Below are positions 1 through 5,056 of a stretch of 5,056 nt of DNA, piece by piece. The stretch comes from Chitinophagaceae bacterium. Lineage in GTDB: Bacteria > Bacteroidota > Bacteroidia > Chitinophagales > Chitinophagaceae. Each line of letters starts with the position of its first letter. Position 1 is the first letter of the stretch. The notes below the pieces were generated by a model, which saw only the letters and a list, made by a program, of their open reading frames with translations, did no database searches and had not been told where the DNA came from. The translations under genes and the position numbers were made by a program. The stretch spans positions 1-5,056 of the forward strand of contig JAIEQT010000300.1 of NCBI GenBank assembly GCA_019747455.1, read 5' to 3'.

Positions 1-1
1 A

Positions 2-688
2 CGTGGCTTTCAATGGAAAGCCGAAGCCAATGCGCCTAAAGTACTCATTACTCATGGCTTTAGCAGTTATGCCTATAAATTTGAAAAATATATAACAGCC
101 CTACATAAAAAAGGATTTGAAGTACTTGCTTTTGATGCACCCGGGCATGGCAACAGCGATGGAGAAAGAATTAATGTGTTAATGTATCGCGACTGCATAT
201 TACAAATAGAAAAAAAATGGGGGGCTTTGTATGCCATCATTGGTCATTCCCTGGGGGGCTTTGCTGCTAGTTTGGCGATAGAAAAACTATCAAACCAACA
301 TGATAGAAAACTCATTTTGATTGCCCCTGCTACAGAAACCAAAACAGCTATCTTACAATTTACAGATATGATGAAATTAAGCGAATCGGTACAATTAGCA
401 CTTATCGAAACGATTGAAAAATTAGCTAATGAGCCGCTAACTTATTTTTCTACGGTAAGGGCTGTTAAGGCAACAGAAACACCTACGCTTTGGGTACATG
501 ATACTGATGATAAAATTTGTCCTTACCAAGATACTGAACCCATACGCCTTCATAAGCCAAGGCATCTACGGTTCATTACAACCGAGGGGTTAGGACATAA
601 TAAAATATACAGAGACCCCAAGATCGTAAAAACAATTATTGATTTTACAATCGAGGGGTCTGCCGTTACTACTCATCTTCCTCGCTAA
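2..688 (+). CDS. Alpha/beta hydrolase, 5'-truncated by window edge
   Basis: The frame is open from base 2 to a TAA at 686-688 and gives 228 residues; the true start lies before the window. The GTG at 176 is internal, because clear family sequence precedes it. Counting from base 2, an oxyanion-type HGF sits at 18-20, a strand plus turn reading FDAPGHGNSDG at 44-54, the nucleophile elbow GHSLGG with Ser83, a likely acid Asp170 in HDTDDKICP, and His199 in GLGHNK. The triad is therefore complete and the enzyme is probably active and cytoplasmic. Family members are usually about 260-300 residues, so some 40-60 N-terminal residues are probably missing. The insert between the elbow and Asp170 is short and helical, a small cap. 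The substrate (ester, lipid, peptide or other) cannot be read from the sequence. The gene converges on the next one, and their stop codons overlap. Confidence 0.88.
   Translation, partial: RGFQWKAEANAPKVLITHGFSSYAYKFEKYITALHKKGFEVLAFDAPGHGNSDGERINVLMYRDCILQIEKKWGALYAIIGHSLGGFAASLAIEKLSNQHDRKLILIAPATETKTAILQFTDMMKLSESVQLALIETIEKLANEPLTYFSTVRAVKATETPTLWVHDTDDKICPYQDTEPIRLHKPRHLRFITTEGLGHNKIYRDPKIVKTIIDFTIEGSAVTTHLPR
218..263 (+). repeat. 12-bp direct repeat inside the hydrolase gene
   Basis: TGGGGGGCTTTG occurs at 218-229 and again at 252-263, 34 bases apart. The first copy follows a run of eight A residues; the second codes for part of the nucleophile elbow. The copies are read in different frames (W-G-A-L against L-G-G-F), so this is a nucleotide repeat and not a protein repeat. 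Loss of one unit between them would remove 34 bases and shift the frame. Confidence 0.8.
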
Positions 689-1104
689 AATCTTGCATTA
701 ATATTTACACTTACACCTGTTCTTGGCTGGGGTGCAACAATTACAGGCATATCTGCATAATAGCGTTGGTTTACCCAAACGGCTTCATCATCGTAACACC
801 AAACTTTTTGTCGGCGTTTATTAGATAATATAAATCTTTCAGGCAATACATTGGCTTGAATCCAAACTCCATTCTGCGGATACCAATATCTACGTTCCCC
901 CGGGTTATAATACACATTTAAGGATGGATAAAACTCGTAATACACACGTGAACGTATTCTTCGTTCATAACGATCATCATCACCATCGCGATCATGTTTT
1001 CCTCGCTTTCCCCAAGCTTTGGCATGCGGAGGTTGGGCATTTAAAAGCACCGGAATCATTATGGCTATTATAGGAATAGCACCAATTACATACTTCTTTT
1101 TCAT
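685..1104 (-). CDS. Small secreted or envelope protein of unknown function
   Basis: This encodes 139 residues. I chose the ATG at 1102-1104 over the upstream in-frame ATG at 1156-1158 because it begins a good Sec signal peptide: MKKK, a hydrophobic stretch at residues 5-21, and a likely signal peptidase I site after LNA (residues 21-23), leaving a mature N-terminus QPPHAKAWG. No lipobox cysteine is seen. The mature protein starts with a charged, H/D/R-rich segment (about 29-52). A Y/N/W-rich part follows (about 55-90) with the pattern VYYxFYPSxNVYY, RRYWYPQNGVW and LPERF. From general knowledge, small exported proteins with this YP.xNVYY...NGxW...LP layout are common in Bacteroidota and have no assigned function. 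It is probably periplasmic or surface-located. One cysteine is present in the mature part (WCYDDE). Its stop (685-687) overlaps the hydrolase stop, and its 5' side faces topA. No clear promoter was seen upstream. I do not recognise a specific gene name. Confidence 0.75.
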   Translation of the reverse strand: MKKKYVIGAIPIIAIMIPVLLNAQPPHAKAWGKRGKHDRDGDDDRYERRIRSRVYYEFYPSLNVYYNPGERRYWYPQNGVWIQANVLPERFILSNKRRQKVWCYDDEAVWVNQRYYADMPVIVAPQPRTGVSVNINARF

Positions 1105-1182
1105 GGCTATTAAATTTGATTCTACGATATAAAAACCAAGATCATGCCAAAGTAGCATTGAGGTTGTTAAAACAGCGATTTT

Positions 1183-1211
1183 TTGGATTTTCGCGCTTTA
1201 GCCTAATATTG
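1183..1211 (+). promoter_or_regulatory. Candidate Bacteroidetes -33/-7 promoter of topA
   Basis: A TTG at 1183-1185, preceded by T residues, and TAATATTG at 1204-1211 are separated by 18 bases. The known Bacteroidetes sigma-ABfr consensus is TTTG, about 19-20 bases, then TAnnTTTG. The -7 element matches at 5 of its 6 defined positions. Transcription would start near 1215-1220, downstream of the ATG at 1213 and about 25 bases before the ATG at 1243, which fits the shorter topA start. It is a pattern match only; the rest of the divergent region 1105-1242 holds nothing else I can support. Confidence 0.4.
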
Positions 1212-1242
1212 CATGAAATTGGCACCCCGGAAACTATCGTAC

Positions 1243-3801
1243 ATGGCAAAAAACTTATTGATTGTTGAGTCGCCCGCTAAGGCAAAAACTATTGAAAAAA
1301 TTCTTGGAAAAGAGTTTGAAGTGAAGAGTTGTTATGGACATATTCGCGACTTGGAAAAAGACGATATGGGGATTGATGTTAACAATCATTATCAACCTCG
1401 TTATAAGGTTCCGGAGGAGAAGGAAAGAGTGGTGAAAGAACTCAAATCACTGGCAAAAAAAGCAGATGAAGTATGGCTGGCATCGGATGAGGATCGGGAG
1501 GGCGAGAGTATAAGTTGGCATTTAGCGGAGGTTCTTGGTCTCGACCCGAAAGAAACCAAAAGGATTGTATTCCATGAAATCACCGCCCCTGCTATCAAAA
1601 AAGCAGTTGATAATCCCCGACGCATCAATATGGATCTGGTAAATGCCCAGCAAGCGCGTAGGGTATTAGACAGGTTGGTAGGTTTTGAATTGAGCCCGGT
1701 TTTATGGCGTAAGATAGGTATGCAACGAAGCCTTAGTGCGGGTCGGGTGCAAAGTGTTGCTGTAAGATTAATTGTAGAACGCGAAAGAGAAATAAATCAA
1801 TTTATTCCCGAAAGCAGTTTTAAAATTGAAGCTCGCTTTAGTGCTCCTGATATCACAGGGAAACAAGTTATTTTTAAAGCCGATGGCCCATCCAAACTAG
1901 CTACTACTAAAGAAGCCGAGGCTTTTTTGCGTAGTTGTAGCGGTGCTTCCTACACCATTGAAGAAGTTCAGGTAAAACCTTCAAAACGAACCCCGGCTGC
2001 CCCCTTCACCACTTCTACCCTACAGCAGGAAGCTTCTCGTAAGATGGGTTATGGGGTAAGCAAAACCATGCTACTAGCCCAAAAGCTATATGAAAGTGGT
2101 AAAATCACTTACATGAGAACAGATAGTATTAGCCTGAGCGAAACTGCTTTAGCTGATATTAGCCATGAGATCAATAGTAGTTATGGCAATGAATATCATC
2201 AGCCACGTAAGTTTAAAAATAAAAATGAAAGTGCACAAGAAGCGCACGAGGCTATCCGACCTACCTATATGAGTAATCATACAGTAGATGACCCGGAAAC
2301 AAAAAAACTATATGAGCTTATTTGGAAAAGAACTATCGCATCTCAAATGAGCGATGCCATTTTTGAAAAAACAACAGCAAAAATTAGTATCAGCACAAAT
2401 ACAGATATACTCAATGCCAATGGAGAAGTAATGCAATTTGATGGTTTTTTAAAAGTATATATGGAAGGCAGAGACGAAGAAGAGGAAGAAAATAATGAAG
2501 GTATTCTACCTCCTTTGAAAAAAGGAGATAAACCTACATTCGAGGCTATGACTGCTTCTGAAAAGTTTAGCAGACCGGCAGCAAGATATACAGAGGCCTC
2601 ATTGGTAAAGAAATTAGAAGAATTAGGTATTGGTCGCCCATCCACCTATGCACCAACTATTTCTACTATTATAAAAAGAAATTATGTTGAGAAAAGGGAT
2701 AAAGAAGGCATCAAAAGAGAGGCTGTAATTTTTCAACTCAATAAAAAAAATGAGATAGAAAAAGAGATCATCCAGGAGAATACAGGCGCCGAAAAAGGAA
2801 AACTTTTCCCTACTGATTTGGGAATGGTGGTAACCGATTTTCTAAAGCAACATTTCGAAAAAGTAATGGATTTCGGTTTTACAGCCCGTATAGAGCAAGA
2901 GTTTGATGAAATTGCGGAAGGTAAAATGAAATGGAGTAATATGATTGATGGTTTCTATAAACCATTTCATGATACCATTGAGCATACACTGGAAAATGCA
3001 GAACGTGCTAAAGGGGAGAGAGAATTAGGTATAGATGAGGCCACAGGCAAAAAGGTTATTGCCCGTATGGGTAGATATGGCCCTATGGTACAGATTGGAG
3101 ATAGTAATGATGAGCACGATAAACCTCGCTTTGCTAAGCTAAAACCATCTCAAAGTATAGAAACCATCAGCTTCGATGAAGCCATGCAATTGTTTTCTTT
3201 ACCCAGAACTATTGGAGAATATGAGGGCCAGGAATTATCTGTAAATGTGGGTCGATTTGGACCTTACATCAAATTAGGAGAGCAATTTATTTCTATACCC
3301 CGTGGAGAAGATCTACATGAAATGGAATTAGAAAGAGCCATCGAACTCATCAAAGAAAAACAGGAAGCCGATGCACCTGTTGCTTATTATAATGATTTAC
3401 CAGTAACAAAAGGTAAAGGCAGATTTGGTCCTTTTATCAAATGGAATGACCTATTTATCAATATACCCCGAGCTTATAATTTTGATGCCCTTACACAGCA
3501 AGATGTTAATGAGTTAATTGAAAAGAAATTAGATAAGGAAGCAAATCGATTTATTAAACAATGGCCAGCTGAAAAAATTGCCATTGAAAACGGAAGATGG
3601 GGTCCTTTTATTCGTTTTCAGAAAAAAATGCTTAAGATAGATAAACAAGCAACCGGAGAGAAACATTCGGCTGAAACGCTTGCAAATATTGAACTTGAAG
3701 AGGTTAAGAAAATGATTGAAACACAAGTTCCTGGGGCATTCACCAAGAAGGTAGTAACGAAAAAAGCACCTGCGAAAAAAGCTGCAAAGAAGAAAAAATA
3801 G
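1243..3801 (+). CDS. topA: DNA topoisomerase I (type IA), zinc-finger-less form
   Basis: This 852-residue enzyme relaxes negatively supercoiled DNA by cutting one strand through a 5'-phosphotyrosine link, which offsets gyrase. The start is set at the ATG at 1243 (MAKNLLIVESPAKAKT), the family's usual N-terminus; an in-frame ATG at 1213 would add ten atypical residues. A TOPRIM domain spans about 3-115, with Glu9 and the metal-binding acids Asp82, Asp84, Glu86 (DEDREGE). The core follows, with SAGRVQS at 165-171, PFTTSTLQQEASRKMGY at 254-270, the catalytic Tyr290 in ITYMRTDS, AHEAIRPT at 334-341, and GIGRPSTYAPTI at about 462-473. The C-terminal part has four topoisomerase C-repeats with cores GRYGP (610), GRFGP (670), GRFGP (726) and GRWGP (784). 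It ends in a lysine/alanine-rich tail (about 835-852). With only two cysteines in the protein, it has no C4 zinc fingers, unlike E. coli TopA. The gene appears monocistronic and essentially intact. Confidence 0.97.
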   Translation: MAKNLLIVESPAKAKTIEKILGKEFEVKSCYGHIRDLEKDDMGIDVNNHYQPRYKVPEEKERVVKELKSLAKKADEVWLASDEDREGESISWHLAEVLGLDPKETKRIVFHEITAPAIKKAVDNPRRINMDLVNAQQARRVLDRLVGFELSPVLWRKIGMQRSLSAGRVQSVAVRLIVEREREINQFIPESSFKIEARFSAPDITGKQVIFKADGPSKLATTKEAEAFLRSCSGASYTIEEVQVKPSKRTPAAPFTTSTLQQEASRKMGYGVSKTMLLAQKLYESGKITYMRTDSISLSETALADISHEINSSYGNEYHQPRKFKNKNESAQEAHEAIRPTYMSNHTVDDPETKKLYELIWKRTIASQMSDAIFEKTTAKISISTNTDILNANGEVMQFDGFLKVYMEGRDEEEEENNEGILPPLKKGDKPTFEAMTASEKFSRPAARYTEASLVKKLEELGIGRPSTYAPTISTIIKRNYVEKRDKEGIKREAVIFQLNKKNEIEKEIIQENTGAEKGKLFPTDLGMVVTDFLKQHFEKVMDFGFTARIEQEFDEIAEGKMKWSNMIDGFYKPFHDTIEHTLENAERAKGERELGIDEATGKKVIARMGRYGPMVQIGDSNDEHDKPRFAKLKPSQSIETISFDEAMQLFSLPRTIGEYEGQELSVNVGRFGPYIKLGEQFISIPRGEDLHEMELERAIELIKEKQEADAPVAYYNDLPVTKGKGRFGPFIKWNDLFINIPRAYNFDALTQQDVNELIEKKLDKEANRFIKQWPAEKIAIENGRWGPFIRFQKKMLKIDKQATGEKHSAETLANIELEEVKKMIETQVPGAFTKKVVTKKAPAKKAAKKKK

Positions 3802-3849
3802 TTACTGAGTTATTAGGTTATTAAGTTATTTTCCTGATAACTTAATAAC
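3801..3849. repeat. 8-base tandem repeats with inverted copies
   Basis: Directly from the last base of the topA stop, four octamers run head to tail: GTTACTGA (3801-3808), GTTATTAG (3809-3816), GTTATTAA (3817-3824) and GTTATTTT (3825-3832). Two further units lie in inverted orientation: on the minus strand GTTATTAA covers 3849-3842 and GTTATCAG covers 3841-3834. The GTTAT core is kept in five of six units. The element fills almost the whole gap between the two convergent genes and contains the hairpin listed separately. Confidence 0.75.
3817..3849. terminator. Perfect 13-bp hairpin between convergent genes, likely bidirectional terminator
   Basis: The arm GTTATTAAGTTAT (3817-3829) and its exact reverse complement (3837-3849) flank a 7-base loop. 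It lies 15 bases after the topA stop and 4 bases from the desaturase stop, where a shared terminator would be expected. The stem has only two G-C pairs. No U-run follows directly on either strand; on the minus strand a T6 run comes about 18 bases beyond the stem, inside the end of topA. Terminator function is inferred from position and symmetry. Confidence 0.55.
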
Positions 3850-3853
3850 TATC

Positions 3854-4930
3854 TTACCCCCTTCCCATATCTCTCAGAAATCTTACATGGGCAACCACTG
3901 CTTTACGCATGGTTGGGTATTCAATATACTGCAATTGGTATTCCATACATATAGCCCGTACAATTTCACTGATGGCAGGGTAATGAACATGCGATATTTT
4001 AGGAAACAGATGGTGTTCGATTTGAAAATTCAATCCCCCAACTAACCAGCTAACTAATTTATTTTTAGTGGCGAAATTGGCGGTGGTTTTAATTTGGTGT
4101 GCTGCAAACTCATCCGGTAATTTATTGGTATCAACATCAGCCAAAGGAAACTCGGTATGTTCTACGGTATGTGCTAACTGAAAAACGATACTTAATACAA
4201 AACCAGCCACTACACAAGTAATAATAAAACCTACCAACCAAGCTAACCAGCCCAAAGCATAGATAGGTATTACTATGAAAACGGCGGCATGGTATACTTT
4301 AACACTCCAAAATTCAATATGATCGGCCATCTTCATTTTCTTCAAAGGAACATTCCCGATTTTCTGGGTAAAGTATTTTTTATAGTCGGCAAAGAATATC
4401 CAGAAAATATAAAGTAGCATGTATAGTATCCAAAAATACAAGTGTTGAAATTTATGCGCTTTATACTTTTTTTGTGTTGGTGCCATACGCATCAGTATGC
4501 CAATTTCGATATCATCATCTACCCCATCTACATTTGTAAAACTGTGGTGAATCATATTATGTTTCATATTCCACATAAAGTGATTAGCCCCTAACAAACT
4601 GATTGAAGAAGCTGCGAAACGATTTACCCATTTGTTCGTACTAAAGCTACCATGACTTCCATCATGCATAACATTAAAGCCTATTGCAGCAATTAATCCA
4701 CCTAAAATGATACATTCAAAAACAGCTATGTACCAAATAGGTGTAAAGATGATTAAATGCAAATACACCAGTATAAAAGCAACAACCATGGTGATAGCTT
4801 TTGTAAATAACTTAGGGGTACCGGTTGCCTGAATTCCTCTTTCATCAAAATAGGCTTGTACTCTTTTCTTTAATTCGAGATGCAAGGATTGCTTTACTAC
4901 CGGAAATTTGGGGATAGAAATATTAGTCAT
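3854..4930 (-). CDS. Membrane fatty acid desaturase, front-end (delta-5/delta-6-like) type
   Basis: This 358-residue membrane di-iron enzyme should introduce a double bond into fatty acyl chains of lipids or acyl-CoA. The three histidine boxes are complete: HDGSH at 89-93, HNMIHH at 124-129 and QIEHH at 303-307. Glutamine at the first place of the third box is typical of the front-end (delta-5/delta-6) branch of the family (COG3239-like). A further HTVEH at 254-258 may supply metal ligands. Hydrophobic segments lie at about 45-63, 66-87, 164-180, 213-230 and 232-252, with the boxes on the cytoplasmic side by family knowledge. The N-terminus is short and has no cytochrome b5 domain (no HPGG), so electrons must come from a separate carrier, not encoded here. 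Length fits bacterial members. The start is the first ATG of the frame, and the sequence after it (KFP, LELKKRVQAYF) suits the family. The position of the new double bond and the substrate cannot be told from sequence. The gene converges on topA across a shared hairpin. Confidence 0.92.
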   Translation of the reverse strand: MTNISIPKFPVVKQSLHLELKKRVQAYFDERGIQATGTPKLFTKAITMVVAFILVYLHLIIFTPIWYIAVFECIILGGLIAAIGFNVMHDGSHGSFSTNKWVNRFAASSISLLGANHFMWNMKHNMIHHSFTNVDGVDDDIEIGILMRMAPTQKKYKAHKFQHLYFWILYMLLYIFWIFFADYKKYFTQKIGNVPLKKMKMADHIEFWSVKVYHAAVFIVIPIYALGWLAWLVGFIITCVVAGFVLSIVFQLAHTVEHTEFPLADVDTNKLPDEFAAHQIKTTANFATKNKLVSWLVGGLNFQIEHHLFPKISHVHYPAISEIVRAICMEYQLQYIEYPTMRKAVVAHVRFLRDMGRG

Positions 4931-5056
4931 ACTTGTAAATAGGATTGCAATATAATATTAATCAAAGAATCAACTTGTTAAAAATCAAGCAATTTTCAGT
5001 GGTAACGAAAAGTTTTGAAAAATATTATTATAATAAGTAGTCATATATACACAAAG
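4931..5056 (-). other. A+T-rich upstream region of the desaturase gene
   Basis: These 126 bases up to the window edge should carry the desaturase promoter and 5' leader. They are very A+T-rich, and I see no coding frame of note. On the minus strand TTGATT occurs three times (plus coordinates 4983-4988, 4968-4973 and 4960-4965). TATTTTTC (5024-5017) matches the Bacteroidetes -7 consensus except for its last base, but no TTG lies at the right distance. No promoter can be assigned with confidence, and there is no Shine-Dalgarno sequence before the ATG. Confidence 0.45.

Noticed and set aside
176..688. Hydrolase gene starting at the GTG at 176
   Set aside because: In-frame sequence from base 2 already encodes the HGF and APGHGNSDG family motifs, so the start is outside the window.
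967..1003. DRDGDDDRYE in the secreted protein as an EF-hand calcium loop
   Set aside because: The glycine at loop position 6 and the acidic residue at position 12 are missing, so the spacing does not fit; more likely a charged linker.
1105..1158. Longer start of the secreted protein (ATG at 1156-1158, 18 extra residues)
   Set aside because: It would bury the KKK-led signal peptide behind an atypical leader; the ATG at 1102-1104 gives a normal signal peptide.
1105..1180. Promoter for the secreted-protein gene (TACTTTGG on the minus strand near 1147-1154)
   Set aside because: The -7-like box is one base short of TAnnTTTG and no TTG lies at the right distance upstream.
1401..1628. 75-residue open frame on the minus strand inside topA
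   Set aside because: It lies antisense to the TOPRIM coding region, is serine-rich low-complexity translation, and has no recognisable domain; a shadow of topA.
2343..2645. 100-residue open frame on the minus strand inside topA
   Set aside because: It is antisense to the conserved topA core. Its serine run is the complement of the glutamate-rich stretch in TopA.
3529..3726. 65-residue open frame on the minus strand near the topA end
   Set aside because: It is antisense to the last topA repeat, rich in F and N as expected from the complement of lysine codons, with no family features.

Overview
The window looks like ordinary chromosome of a member of the Bacteroidota, plausibly Chitinophagaceae or a relative. 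This is inferred from several points: low G+C, few Shine-Dalgarno signals, a type IA topoisomerase with C-terminal GR[YFW]GP repeats instead of zinc fingers, a cytochrome-b5-less front-end desaturase, and a small secreted Y/W/N-rich protein of a kind common in that phylum. No marker gene fixes the genus.

Layout, left to right. Bases 2-688 (+) are the 3' part of an alpha/beta hydrolase gene that starts outside the window; its catalytic triad is intact. It converges on a small secreted-protein gene at 685-1104 (-), and the two stop codons overlap. Bases 1105-1242 form a divergent intergenic region with a candidate Bacteroidetes-type promoter for topA. The gene topA (DNA topoisomerase I) fills 1243-3801 (+). 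Its likely start is 30 bases downstream of the longest open frame. A 52-base gap follows, with imperfect 8-base tandem repeats that fold back into a perfect 13-bp hairpin, probably a terminator shared with the next gene. A fatty acid desaturase occupies 3854-4930 (-). The last 126 bases are its very A+T-rich upstream region.

The genes do not form one operon. Strands alternate (+ - + -), so each gene is likely its own transcription unit, and there is no shared pathway: DNA supercoiling control (topA), membrane lipid unsaturation (desaturase), an envelope protein of unknown role, and a hydrolase of unknown substrate. I found no RNA gene, CRISPR array, insertion sequence or phage gene. I see no convincing new biological system here. 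The points most worth a second look are the repeat/hairpin element between topA and the desaturase, the topA start and promoter arrangement, and the unassigned secreted protein.
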